NCBI RefSeq assembly: GCF_017826695.1
Contig: NZ_JAFFZW010000006.1
Coordinates: 309,964-373,963, forward strand
Origin: Pseudomonas alliivorans
GTDB lineage: Bacteria > Pseudomonadota > Gammaproteobacteria > Pseudomonadales > Pseudomonadaceae
Reading direction: 5' to 3'
DNA length: 64,000 nucleotides
The notes beneath the pieces are model-generated. The model did no database searches. It was not told the origin of the DNA and was given only the letters and a program-made list of their open reading frames with translations. Below are positions 53,368 through 62,433 of this stretch, piece by piece (position 1 is the first letter of the stretch; each line of letters opens with the position of its first letter). The translations under genes were made by a program, and so were the position numbers.

Positions 53368-54924
53368 GTGAACCGGCACACGCCCGTTAAAACCGATAAT
53401 TTCTTCCTGCTCATCTTTCGTGCCCTGCGTCATCGCCGTGTACCGATCGCTTTGCGCATTGCCAGCCATAACGTGATCCTGGTCGCGTTGGCGTTGGTGA
53501 TCTACGCCGGTGTCATGGGCCTGCAGTTCAAGCAGGCCATGCATGAACAGGCTGACGCACTGGGGCAGGCCCTGACGACCCAGACCGCCACCTCGGCCAC
53601 CGAGCTGTTGGTGTCCAACGACATCCTCAGCCTCAACGTGCTGCTGGGCAATCTGGTCAAGAACCCGCTGGTGGCGCATGCCGCGATCTACAGCGTGGAC
53701 AACCGCATCCTTGCCGAAGCCGGCCAGCGCCCGAAAAACGGGCTTTTGGGTGAAGCCCAGGGCTTGTACGAAATCAAGATAACGTTCCAGGACGTGATGG
53801 CGGGTCATCTGCGCATCAGCCTCGACATGTCGCAATTCCAGCAGCCGATGACCATCAGCCTGCAAAGCATGGGCATATTGGCGGGCATTCTGCTGGCGCT
53901 GGCGCTGGCCCTGAGTCTGCGTCTGGGTCGCCACATCTCGACACCATTGATGCAGATGCGCATCTGGCTGCGCGATATCGACCCCTACACGCCGGCAACC
54001 GATCGCCAGGATGAAATCGGTGATCTGGCGCGTCAGTTGCGTACATCCTTCGCCCCGCCTGTTCCAGAGCCTGAACCCGTGCCGGAACCCGAGTACGAAG
54101 AAGAAGACGAAGGCGACGACCCTTATCTTGAGCCGGACGAAAAACCGGCGCCGTCATTTTCCGCGCGAGATCCTGTATCGCTGGCCAAGCCTCGACTGCC
54201 TGCGCCACCGGTTCAACGTCGTATCGTTGCCGAGGAAGATGAAGAGGACGACGGCGATGATCCATTTGCCGAGTTGCGCGACACGTCCGACAGCGCCGGC
54301 CCGGCGCCCACCGCCCGCCCGGTTGCTGCTCCGGTGGTATCGAGCGAGCCTCGGCACAGCGCCGTTCTGGCAGTACAACTGGGCGCACAGGACCAACTGC
54401 GCCGCCTGCCCCGTGCCCGCCTGACCGAATTGTTGCAGCGCTACCGCGACTGCCTCGATCAGGCTGCGTCGCTGTACGAAAGTGAGCTTCATACTCTGAA
54501 CGATGGCAGCACGCTGATGCTGTTCCACAGTCAGGAAAGCGGCGACGACTACCTGACCAACGCCATCTGCTGCGGCGAACTCCTGCGTGCGCTGAGCCAT
54601 GCCTTGCAGATCGAGGTCGCTGACAGCGGCATTACCTTGCAACTGCAACTGGGTCTGACGCTGGGTGAAGGCCTCGGCGGCCTGAGTCAGATCGACCTGT
54701 TGCTGACCGAAACCGCGCAGGACGCACTGGCGCTGTCGCAACACAGCCGCAACCTGCTGCTGGTGGAGCGCAGGATCAACGACGACCCTCTGATCCGTCA
54801 ACGTGCCCGAATCCGCCCCATTGCAAGCCCGGAAGGCGCCTGTTGTGTGGAGCGCTTGATGGAGCCCTACCCGTCCATGCTGGAGCGCCAACTGGCGCGA
54901 ATGCACGAAACGCACAAGGCCTGA
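53368..54924 (+). CDS. ahpA: AhpA/YtjB-family membrane protein
   Basis: 518 residues from a GTG at 53368 (with AGAG upstream), chosen because MNRHTPVKTDNFFLLIFRAL gives a short basic N-terminus ahead of TM1 (about 34-52, NVILVALALVIYAGVMGLQF). A periplasmic loop of about 100 residues, TM2 (near 170-187, MGILAGILLALALALSLRL), a very acidic Pro-rich linker (PEPEPVPEPEYEEEDEG) and a C-terminal cyclase-homology-like region (QLGLTLGEGLGGLSQIDLLL) follow. It sits divergently from serB, exactly as ytjB (smp) does in E. coli. Function unknown. The open frame can also start at 53308. Confidence 0.85.
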   Translation: MNRHTPVKTDNFFLLIFRALRHRRVPIALRIASHNVILVALALVIYAGVMGLQFKQAMHEQADALGQALTTQTATSATELLVSNDILSLNVLLGNLVKNPLVAHAAIYSVDNRILAEAGQRPKNGLLGEAQGLYEIKITFQDVMAGHLRISLDMSQFQQPMTISLQSMGILAGILLALALALSLRLGRHISTPLMQMRIWLRDIDPYTPATDRQDEIGDLARQLRTSFAPPVPEPEPVPEPEYEEEDEGDDPYLEPDEKPAPSFSARDPVSLAKPRLPAPPVQRRIVAEEDEEDDGDDPFAELRDTSDSAGPAPTARPVAAPVVSSEPRHSAVLAVQLGAQDQLRRLPRARLTELLQRYRDCLDQAASLYESELHTLNDGSTLMLFHSQESGDDYLTNAICCGELLRALSHALQIEVADSGITLQLQLGLTLGEGLGGLSQIDLLLTETAQDALALSQHSRNLLLVERRINDDPLIRQRARIRPIASPEGACCVERLMEPYPSMLERQLARMHETHKA

Positions 54925-54949
54925 CAAACGCTCGCCTCCGCCCGTGACG

Positions 54950-55042
54950 CGCATGCGTCACACTGGGCGCGGGCCGTCTTGAAAGACGTCACCATGCTTC
55001 GCGTGGGCAGGCATCCCACGACGCTCCACGTCACATCCTGCA
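54950..55042. repeat. REP-related palindromes downstream of ahpA
   Basis: A perfect 16-base palindrome TGACGCGCATGCGTCA at 54952 is followed by a REP-like stretch (GCTTCGCGTGGGCAGGCATC, then CCACGACGCTCCACGTCA). It lies between convergent ahpA and pqiC, next to a classic terminator. Confidence 0.55.
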
Positions 55043-55073
55043 GGCGCTGATCACCCTCGGAATATCGCCCAAT

Positions 55074-55101
55074 AAAAAGCCCGCATCGCTGCGGGCTTTT
55101 T
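55074..55101. terminator. Bidirectional terminator between ahpA and the PqiC-like gene
   Basis: AAAAAGCCCGCA-TCGC-TGCGGGCTTTTTG: an 8-base GC-rich stem with A and T runs on either side, between convergent genes, so it serves both. Confidence 0.85.
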
Positions 55102-55114
55102 GTTTTTCCAAGCC

Positions 55115-55810
55115 TTAGAAGCGGAACACTTCAAGGTCGGTGCGTATCGGTGAAGCCATCGGAATTCGAGGTTTGTCGGCTTCTTTGGCGCGGGCCACCG
55201 GGGCTTTCTTCGGCTCTTCAAGTGGCTGCCAGGAGATAGGCTTGATGGCCGTGCTGACCTGATCGGCCAGGCGCTGCAGCAACATGCCCTGGGCCTTGAC
55301 CTGATCGGCCGAGCTGCCCGCATGGACCTGCTCGAGATGCACCAGTCGACTGTCGCGCACGTGCCCCTTGCGGTCCAGCAAGCGCCATTGCGCATCCAGA
55401 ACAGCGGGCTGCTTTGCACCGGAATCAAGGCGAGTGATCGACAACACCACCTGGACATCAGGCGAGAAGTTGGCAACCGCTGGCGCCAGCACGACCCGTT
55501 GGCTATCAAGCTTCCAGGCCAGTTGACGCAGCAATAATTGATCGATATCCGACGACAGATTTCCCGCCCAGCGCCCATCGGGCGAAGCGGTCAGGGTGCC
55601 GTCAGGCTGTCGTTGCAGAAGGGTTTCGCGTTGCAGGTAGTCGGCCACCGAAACAGGGCCCAGCAAGACTGCCAGACCACTACTCTGTTTCGGCTGACCA
55701 GGCTCACCGCTGTCGAGTTGATAAAGCGCGGTCGGCTGGTGCACGCTGCAGCCAGCCAGACCCAGGACGCCGGTCATCAACAGGACAAAGGGAAGGCGTA
55801 GAAAATTCAT
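55115..55810 (-). CDS. PqiC/YmbA-family (DUF330) outer-membrane-type lipoprotein
   Basis: 231-residue lipoprotein. Signal peptide with lipobox LAGC (MNFLRLPFVLLMTGVLGLAGC) followed by HQPTALYQLDSG, the canonical PqiC start (...Y.L). LAVLLGPVSVADYLQRETLL and the NLSSDIDQLLLRQLAWKLDS region are typical of the family, the lipoprotein arm of MCE-type Pqi lipid-transport machines. Here no pqiA or pqiB is adjacent, so it is a solitary copy. Two ATGs abut at 55813 and 55810; the second is better spaced from GGAT. Confidence 0.85.
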   Translation of the reverse strand: MNFLRLPFVLLMTGVLGLAGCSVHQPTALYQLDSGEPGQPKQSSGLAVLLGPVSVADYLQRETLLQRQPDGTLTASPDGRWAGNLSSDIDQLLLRQLAWKLDSQRVVLAPAVANFSPDVQVVLSITRLDSGAKQPAVLDAQWRLLDRKGHVRDSRLVHLEQVHAGSSADQVKAQGMLLQRLADQVSTAIKPISWQPLEEPKKAPVARAKEADKPRIPMASPIRTDLEVFRF

Positions 55811-55993
55811 CATCCCATCCAGGTGGCTGCCCCAAGGGAAGCCACAGTATAAATACTTTCCAGACCCATGCAGGCACTGCGCCACGCTTGCGCCCCAAGA
55901 CCTCATATCATCCGTGAATATTCGCCATGACTCCAGCGATTATGCATCGTACTTCATGGCAAAACGAAGAACACCCGCGCCAGATCAATGTTT

Positions 55994-58249
55994 TCAGCCA
56001 TTTTCCACCAACAAGGCGTCGACTCGCTGGAAGCCACGCGGGAGCTTATTGCCGCGACGGCCGCGTTCGCCCTTGTAATGTTCCAGATCCTCGGGCTTGA
56101 GCGAAAGCGTGCGTTTACCTGCCTGAAGCACCAGCGTAGCGCCCTGTGCGATGACCGCAAGATCGGTCACGTATTCCTCACGACTCGCAACCCGCTCGCC
56201 GGGAATACCGATGATCTTGTTGCCCTTGCCCTTGCCCAGTTGTGGCAGGTCGCTGATCTTGAACACCAGCAGACGGCCTTCTGTCGTCACTGCCGCCAGC
56301 CAGTTCTGCTCGCGATCGGTCACCGGCCGCGGCAGGATGACCTTCGCGCCATTCGGCAGACTCAGCAAGGCTTTGCCCGCCTTGTTCTTGGCCTGCAGAT
56401 CTTCACCCTTCACGACGAACCCGTAACCGGCGTCGGAGGCGATCACATACAGCGACTCATCGTCAGGCAGCAGTACGCATTCGAACGTCGCACCCGGCGG
56501 AGGCTGCAGCTTGCCGGTCAACGGCTCGCCCTGCCCGCGCGCGGACGGCAAGGTATGCGCGGCAACCGAATAGCTGCGCCCGGTCGAGTCGATGAAGACC
56601 GCAAACTGGTTGGAGCGCCCGATGGCTGACGTCTTGAAGCCATCGCCTGCCTTATAGGAAAGCCCGGTCGCGTCGATGTCATGCCCCTTGGCGCAGCGCA
56701 CCCAGCCTTTTTCGGACAGCACCACGGTGACCGGTTCGGTCGGCATCAGTTCGTTTTCAGACAGCGCCTTGGCTTCGGCACGCGCCACAATAGGCGAGCG
56801 ACGGTCATCGCCGTAGGTTTCGGCATCGGCGATCAGCTCGGCACGCACCAGCTTGCGCAGTTTGGACTCGCTGCCCAGCAGCGCCTGAAGCTTGGCCTGT
56901 TCCTTACGCAGTGCATCCTGTTCGCTGCGCAGCTTCATCTCTTCCAGACGCGCCAATTGGCGCAAACGGGTATCGAGGATGTAATCGGCCTGGATTTCCG
57001 ACAGGTCAAAGCGAGCGATCAGCTCGGCCTTCGGGTGCTCGGCCGTACGGATGATGTGAATCACTTCATCCAGGTTCAGGTAAGCCGTCAGCAAACCATC
57101 CAACAGGTGCAGGCGATGCTCGACCTTGTCCAGACGGAACTGCAGACGACGGCGCACCGTTCCGATACGGAAGGTCAGCCACTCGCTGAGCAGGGACTTG
57201 AGGTTCTTGAGCTGCGGTTTGCCGTCCAGACCGATGATGTTGATGTTGACCCGGTAGCTGGATTCCAGCTCGGTGGTCGCGAACAGATGCTGCATCAACT
57301 CGTCGAGTTCGACGCGGTTGGAGCGCGGAATGATCACGATGCGGCACGGGTTCTCGTGGTCCGACTCGTCACGCAGGTCGGCCACCATCGGCAGTTTCTT
57401 GGCCTGCATCTGGGCAGCGATCTGCTCCAGCACCTTGGCACCGGAGACCTGATGCGGCAGCGAGGTGACCACGATGTCGCCGTCTTCGATGCGATACACC
57501 GCACGCATCCGTACCGAACCGCGACCGGTTTCGTAGATTTTCAGCAGGTCGGCGCGAGGCGTGATGATTTCCGCTTCAGTCGGGTAATCCGGCCCCAGAA
57601 TGTGTTCGCACAACTCTTGAATGGTCGCTTTCGGCTCGTCCAGCAAGCGAACGCAGGCACTCGCGACTTCGCGCAGGTTATGCGGCGGTACGTCGGTCGC
57701 CATGCCCACGGCAATACCCGTGGTGCCGTTGAGCAGGATGTTCGGCAAACGCGCAGGCAAGACAGCCGGTTCGTCCAGCGTGCCGTCAAAGTTCGGCACC
57801 CAGTCCGCCGTGCCCTGACCCAATTCGCTGAGCAGCACCTCGGAATAGCGTGACAGGCGCGCCTCGGTGTAACGCATGGCCGCGAAGGACTTGGGATCGT
57901 CCGGCGCACCCCAGTTTCCCTGGCCGTCCACCAGCGTGTAGCGATAGCTGAACGGCTGGGCCATCAGCACCATGGCCTCGTAGCAGGCCGAATCGCCGTG
58001 AGGGTGGAATTTACCGAGCACGTCACCGACGGTACGCGCCGATTTCTTGTGCTTGGCATCCGCGCCCAGGCCCAGCTCGCTCATGGCGTAGATGATACGG
58101 CGCTGTACGGGCTTCAGGCCGTCGCCGATATGCGGCAGGGCACGGTCCATGATCACGTACATGGAATAGGTGAGGTAGGCCTGTTCGGTGAAGTCAGCCA
58201 GCGAGCGGCGTTCTACGCCATCCAGGCTGAGGTCAAGGGAGTCGCTCAT
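55994..58249 (-). CDS. parC: DNA topoisomerase IV subunit A
   Basis: 751 residues. Decatenates daughter chromosomes with ParE. Winged-helix/tower core with catalytic Tyr127 (MRYTEARLSRY); the quinolone-determining region HPHGDSACYEAMVLM keeps wild-type Ser87 and Glu91, so no classical fluoroquinolone mutation is seen here. The C-terminal beta-pinwheel has the GyrA-like repeats (VTDLAVIAQGATLVLQAGK). It is the last gene of the parE operon, 10 bases after the aspartic protease gene. Confidence 0.97.
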   Translation of the reverse strand: MSDSLDLSLDGVERRSLADFTEQAYLTYSMYVIMDRALPHIGDGLKPVQRRIIYAMSELGLGADAKHKKSARTVGDVLGKFHPHGDSACYEAMVLMAQPFSYRYTLVDGQGNWGAPDDPKSFAAMRYTEARLSRYSEVLLSELGQGTADWVPNFDGTLDEPAVLPARLPNILLNGTTGIAVGMATDVPPHNLREVASACVRLLDEPKATIQELCEHILGPDYPTEAEIITPRADLLKIYETGRGSVRMRAVYRIEDGDIVVTSLPHQVSGAKVLEQIAAQMQAKKLPMVADLRDESDHENPCRIVIIPRSNRVELDELMQHLFATTELESSYRVNINIIGLDGKPQLKNLKSLLSEWLTFRIGTVRRRLQFRLDKVEHRLHLLDGLLTAYLNLDEVIHIIRTAEHPKAELIARFDLSEIQADYILDTRLRQLARLEEMKLRSEQDALRKEQAKLQALLGSESKLRKLVRAELIADAETYGDDRRSPIVARAEAKALSENELMPTEPVTVVLSEKGWVRCAKGHDIDATGLSYKAGDGFKTSAIGRSNQFAVFIDSTGRSYSVAAHTLPSARGQGEPLTGKLQPPPGATFECVLLPDDESLYVIASDAGYGFVVKGEDLQAKNKAGKALLSLPNGAKVILPRPVTDREQNWLAAVTTEGRLLVFKISDLPQLGKGKGNKIIGIPGERVASREEYVTDLAVIAQGATLVLQAGKRTLSLKPEDLEHYKGERGRRGNKLPRGFQRVDALLVENG

Positions 58250-58259
58250 GCGGGCCTCA

Positions 58260-58781
58260 TCATTGTGTTGACTGGCGCAGCAGCAAGTTGCCGCCGCGCT
58301 GTGTGAATTCGAGTTGTTTCATTGCGCTCATGCCCAGCAGCACCTGATCGCCTTCCAGACCCGGCGCGACCAGGGCGCGCACGTTGGTCAGGACAATGTC
58401 GCCCAGTTGCAGCCGGTCGAGCGAAGTCCGGAAACCCTGGCTGTTGCCGTTGGCCGTGCTGACGGTTACCGGCAGACCGCGCTTCAGGCCCAGGCTGTCG
58501 GCCATGTCACCGGGGATGGCAACGTCCGTCGCCCCGGTGTCGATCATGAATTCTACCGTCCGGCCATTGATCTGGCCGGTACTGACGAAATGCCCCTGAC
58601 GGTTGCCCGCAAGCTGCACTTCAATATAACCATCGCCGTGCTGCGAGGAGACCACGGTATTGGGGTTCTGCTGCTTGTCTTCCCAGTCGCCGAAAAAACG
58701 CGTAGCCAGAAAGATACCGGCCGCCCAGGCCAGAATCATCAGGACCTTGCCAGCGCGCCTGCCGGGAACCACCTGGTTCAT
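58260..58781 (-). CDS. Membrane-anchored retropepsin-like aspartic protease (TIGR02281-type)
   Basis: 173 residues. One N-terminal TM helix (about residues 12-30, KVLMILAWAAGIFLATRFF) and a periplasmic clan AA retropepsin-like domain with the catalytic Asp81 in FMIDTGATDVAIPGDMA and the following LGDIVLTNVRALVAPG / LLGMSAMKQLEF flaps. Such single-domain proteins act as dimers. The substrate is unknown. Its ATG overlaps the upstream stop (ATGA), and parC follows 10 bases later. Confidence 0.9.
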   Translation of the reverse strand: MNQVVPGRRAGKVLMILAWAAGIFLATRFFGDWEDKQQNPNTVVSSQHGDGYIEVQLAGNRQGHFVSTGQINGRTVEFMIDTGATDVAIPGDMADSLGLKRGLPVTVSTANGNSQGFRTSLDRLQLGDIVLTNVRALVAPGLEGDQVLLGMSAMKQLEFTQRGGNLLLRQSTQ

Positions 58782-59755
58782 TGGCCGTCACTCCAGCCCG
58801 CGGCAGGTGCAGCGAAGCGCCACACAATCGGGCGTTCTTCGCCATCGGCGCGGGCACCGGAATTGTTGTCGATGCCGATCCAGGCACCGGTATCATCCAC
58901 CACCAGCGCCTCGGTCAGGCCGTAGGGCTGATCATAGCGACGCGAAGGCAGCATGGCCTCCCTGGAAAATGACCAGCAACGCTCGATCTGCCCGGTTTCA
59001 AGCTCCCGACGACAGATGCGATACACCGAGCGCTCCAGGGTGAACAGCTTGCCGTTGTACAGCGAGATATCAGAAAAATCCGTTGAGACCTTTTTGCGCT
59101 TCTGCTGCGGCGGCAGCGTATCTTTGCCTGCTTCGGCCAGCAGTACGCAGCTTTGTCCACAGGTCCACTGATCCTTGTCACGCTGCACCACCAGCAGCCC
59201 GCGCTTTTCGCGTTCGGCCGCCAGCCAGATCCGGTCGCCTGCGGCGTTCACCGCAATGCCTTCAAAGATCGCATTGAAGTGCTGCAACATGCCGTTGGCC
59301 CGAGCCTGTTCAACCATCGCCGCAGGCAATGGCAGCCAGACCGGTGCACCTTCCAACGGCACTTTCAGCACCGTGCCGTAGGCCTCGCTGACCAGATAAC
59401 GATTGCCCGCCGCATCGCAGCTGATGCCTTCGAAATCCATGCTGCCACCGCGCACTATCGATGACAGGTTCGCCAGCGAGCGCAGGTTCAACGGCAGATA
59501 GCTCTCAGGCTTCGGCATGTCGATAGCATGAGGCTCGGCCTTCCAGACGCGATCTGACACATCAAGACTGTAAAGCAGGTTGTCGTCCCGGTCGGAAACC
59601 GTCCACAGCCGACCGTGACACGAGGCCAGACCCGACAGATTGCCGCCAACCATGCCGTCTACCGGATGCTCGGACTGCAGTTTCAGGGCCTCGAGCGGGG
59701 CCGCAAAAACCGGCGCGACCACAAGGGACAGGGCGGCGAGCCAGGCTCGTATCAA
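58778..59755 (-). CDS. Esterase-like activity of phytase family secreted protein
   Basis: 325 residues with a Sec signal peptide (MIRAWLAALSLVVAPVFA). The rest looks like a beta-propeller of the phytase-like/esterase-like (PF13449-type) family: NLSGLASCHGRLWTVSDRDD, MDFEGISCDAAGNRYLVSEA and NAIFEGIAVNAAGDRIWLAA are the recurring blade motifs. No enzymatic function is proven. It overlaps parE and the next gene by 4 bases each (ATGA), so it is embedded in the parE-parC transcript, as in P. aeruginosa. Confidence 0.85.
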   Translation of the reverse strand: MIRAWLAALSLVVAPVFAAPLEALKLQSEHPVDGMVGGNLSGLASCHGRLWTVSDRDDNLLYSLDVSDRVWKAEPHAIDMPKPESYLPLNLRSLANLSSIVRGGSMDFEGISCDAAGNRYLVSEAYGTVLKVPLEGAPVWLPLPAAMVEQARANGMLQHFNAIFEGIAVNAAGDRIWLAAEREKRGLLVVQRDKDQWTCGQSCVLLAEAGKDTLPPQQKRKKVSTDFSDISLYNGKLFTLERSVYRICRRELETGQIERCWSFSREAMLPSRRYDQPYGLTEALVVDDTGAWIGIDNNSGARADGEERPIVWRFAAPAAGWSDGQ

Positions 59756-61656
59756 ATCATGACCTCGGCGAGGTTGCCTTTCGATTCGAGCCAGCTTTTG
59801 CGATCACCGGCGCGCTTCTTGGCCAGCAGCATGTCCATTATTTCCGAGGTTGCCGCGTAATCATCCAGCGTAAGCTGCACCAGGCGCCTGGTGTTGGGGT
59901 CCATGGTGGTTTCACGCAGCTGTGGCGGGTTCATTTCGCCCAGCCCCTTGAATCGGGTGACCTGCGGCTTGCCGCGCTTCTTCTCGGCCACCAGACGATC
60001 AAGAATCCCGTCGCGCTCGCTTTCGTCGAGCGCGTAGTAGATTTCCTTGCCCAGGTCGATGCGATACAGCGGTGGCATGGCCACGTATACATGACCTGCG
60101 TCGACCAATGGACGGAAGTGCTGAACGAACAGCGCACACAGCAGCGTTGCGATGTGCAGCCCGTCCGAGTCGGCGTCGGCCAGGATGCAGATCTTGCCGT
60201 AGCGCAATTGGCTGATGTCCGTTGCGCCCGGATCGACACCGATGGCGACTGCAATGTTGTGCACTTCCTGACTGGCAAGCACTTCGCCGCCATCCACTTC
60301 CCAGGTATTCAGAATCTTGCCGCGCAGCGGCAGGATCGCCTGAAATTCCTTGTCGCGTGCCTGCTTGGCCGAACCTCCCGCAGAATCACCCTCGACCAGA
60401 AACAGCTCCGAGCGCGCCGGATCCTGCCCAGCGCAATCGGCCAGCTTGCCGGGCAAGGCAGGACCTTGCGTGATGCGCTTGCGCTCGACCTTCTTGCTGG
60501 CCTTCAGGCGGCGACCGGCGTTGTTGATCGCCAGATCCGCCAGTTGCAGGCCCAGTTCGGAGTGGGTGTTGAGCCACAGGCTGAACGCATCCTTGACCAC
60601 GCCAGAGACAAACGCCGCCGCTTCGCGGGACGACAGGCGCTCTTTGGTCTGACCAGAGAACTGCGGTTCCTGCATTTTCATCGACAGCACGAACGCGATG
60701 CGCTCCCACACATCTTCCGGCGCAAGCTTCACGCCACGCGGCAGCAGATTGCGGAACTCGCAGAACTCGCGCATCGCATCCAGCAGGCCCTGACGCAGAC
60801 CGTTGACGTGCGTACCGCCCTGCGCGGTAGGGATCAGGTTGACGTAGCTTTCCTGAACGCTGTCGCCGCCTTCCGGCAACCAGAGCAAGGCCCAGTCGAC
60901 GGCCTCCTTGTTGCCCGCAAAACTGCCGCAGAACGGCTCATCCGGCAGGCGCAGGAACTCGGTGACAGAATCCTGCAGGTAGGAGCGCAGGCCGTCTTCG
61001 TAATGCCACTCGACTTTCTCGCCGGTGGATTTGTCTTCGAAGCTGACCAGCAGGCCCGGGCACAGAACGGCCTTGGCCTTGAGCACATGCTTGAGGCGGC
61101 TGACGGAAAACTTCGGCGTGTCGAAATACTTGGGGTCGGGCGCGAAATACACGCTGGTGCCGGTGTTGCGTTTGCCAACCGTACCGATGACCGCCAACTC
61201 GGTGGCCTTGAAGCCATCGGCAAAGGTCATTTCGTATTCGTTGCCGTCACGCTTGACCCGCACCCGGACCTGAGTGGAAAGCGCGTTGACCACCGAAATC
61301 CCTACGCCGTGCAAGCCGCCGGAAAATTGATAGTTCTTGTTGGAAAACTTGCCGCCTGCATGGAGCTTGGTAAGGATCAGCTCGACGCCAGACACGCCCT
61401 CTTCCGGGTGAATGTCCACCGGCATGCCGCGACCATCATCGGACACTTCAAGGGAGTTGTCGGCATGCAGAATGACCTGCACCGACTTCGCGTGACCGGC
61501 CAGGGCCTCGTCGACACTGTTGTCGATGACTTCCTGCGCCAAGTGGTTGGGCCGCGAGGTGTCGGTGTACATGCCCGGACGTTTGCGAACCGGATCGAGG
61601 CCCGAGAGGACTTCGATGGCGTCTGCGTTATAAGAGCTAGCGCTGGGATTGGCCAT
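59752..61656 (-). CDS. parE: DNA topoisomerase IV subunit B
   Basis: 634 residues. GHKL ATPase (VIDNSVDEALAGHAKSV; DDGRGMPVDIHPEEGVSGVE; GGLHGVGISVVNALS), transducer, and TOPRIM domain with LVEGDSAGGSAKQARDKEF and ILADADSDGLHIATLL. Length as in other Pseudomonas ParE. It starts a tightly overlapping string: parE, phytase-like, aspartic protease, parC. Confidence 0.97.
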   Translation of the reverse strand: MANPSASSYNADAIEVLSGLDPVRKRPGMYTDTSRPNHLAQEVIDNSVDEALAGHAKSVQVILHADNSLEVSDDGRGMPVDIHPEEGVSGVELILTKLHAGGKFSNKNYQFSGGLHGVGISVVNALSTQVRVRVKRDGNEYEMTFADGFKATELAVIGTVGKRNTGTSVYFAPDPKYFDTPKFSVSRLKHVLKAKAVLCPGLLVSFEDKSTGEKVEWHYEDGLRSYLQDSVTEFLRLPDEPFCGSFAGNKEAVDWALLWLPEGGDSVQESYVNLIPTAQGGTHVNGLRQGLLDAMREFCEFRNLLPRGVKLAPEDVWERIAFVLSMKMQEPQFSGQTKERLSSREAAAFVSGVVKDAFSLWLNTHSELGLQLADLAINNAGRRLKASKKVERKRITQGPALPGKLADCAGQDPARSELFLVEGDSAGGSAKQARDKEFQAILPLRGKILNTWEVDGGEVLASQEVHNIAVAIGVDPGATDISQLRYGKICILADADSDGLHIATLLCALFVQHFRPLVDAGHVYVAMPPLYRIDLGKEIYYALDESERDGILDRLVAEKKRGKPQVTRFKGLGEMNPPQLRETTMDPNTRRLVQLTLDDYAATSEIMDMLLAKKRAGDRKSWLESKGNLAEVMI

Positions 61657-61727
61657 GGGTTCTCGTTATCAATCGTTCATTAAATTTCGGGAGTTGAAAG
61701 TTCTTTTATGCCTTGACCGGCAGTCAT

Positions 61728-62345
61728 TTACAGCGCTGACAGATCAATCCCCTGCAACAGGCTCGGGGCAAACCCGGCAAAACTCAGCAGCGCTGGCAGT
61801 TGCTCGGCAAATCCCTGATAGCTGTGATCGCCACCGGGCTGTATGCGCAATGCGCAGGCACGATAGAACGCCTGGGCGCGGCGGTAATCCAGCGTCTCAT
61901 CACCCGTCTGCAGCCAGACCTGAATCTGCTGCGGATCCTGAGGGGCGGGCACTTCCAGTTCCGCCAGCGCGTCGATATGGTCTTGTGTCAGTTGCCACTG
62001 CTCACCGGTGTACAGATTCTGCTGCGTGCCGAGAAACCCGTCGAACAACTGATGCGGATTGACAGCCGGGTTGATCAGCACGGCCTTTAGACCGTGGCGC
62101 TGCGCCAAATGAGTCGCATAGTAGCCGCCGAGCGAGCTGCCGACCAGCAGAGGCCGACCCAGCGCAGCAATGGCCGACTCAAGCTGAACCATGGCCTGAC
62201 GCGGATGATGATGCAGTTCAGGGACTTGAAGCTGTTCGGCAAGACCCAGCGTCTTCATCAGCGCGAGCAACTGGCAGGCCTTTTTCGACAGAGCCGAGCT
62301 GTTCAGGCCATGGATGTACAGCAATGAGGGGGTTTCACTGGTCAC
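61728..62345 (-). CDS. yqiA: YqiA-family alpha/beta-hydrolase esterase
   Basis: 205 residues, UPF0227 family. LLYIHGLNSSALSKKACQL at the N-terminus forms the oxyanion region; the nucleophile is in VGSSLGGYYATHLAQRHG (GxSxG). The catalytic Asp (QTGDETLDYRRA) and His (PGGDHSYQGF) are present. It lies between cpdA and parE, as in E. coli and Pseudomonas. Esterase on acyl-CoA or short esters; the physiological role is unclear. Confidence 0.94.
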   Translation of the reverse strand: MTSETPSLLYIHGLNSSALSKKACQLLALMKTLGLAEQLQVPELHHHPRQAMVQLESAIAALGRPLLVGSSLGGYYATHLAQRHGLKAVLINPAVNPHQLFDGFLGTQQNLYTGEQWQLTQDHIDALAELEVPAPQDPQQIQVWLQTGDETLDYRRAQAFYRACALRIQPGGDHSYQGFAEQLPALLSFAGFAPSLLQGIDLSAL

Positions 62346-62433
62346 GCTGCCGCTCCTGGGTGCAAAGCAAAGCCGCGCAGTTTACAGGGACTAACGCGAC
62401 AAAACCTTACTGGAAATAGTTACGTAAGACGAT

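Noticed and set aside
56079..58249. Fluoroquinolone-resistance change in ParC
   Set aside because: The determining region keeps Ser87 and Glu91, so there is no classical resistance substitution.
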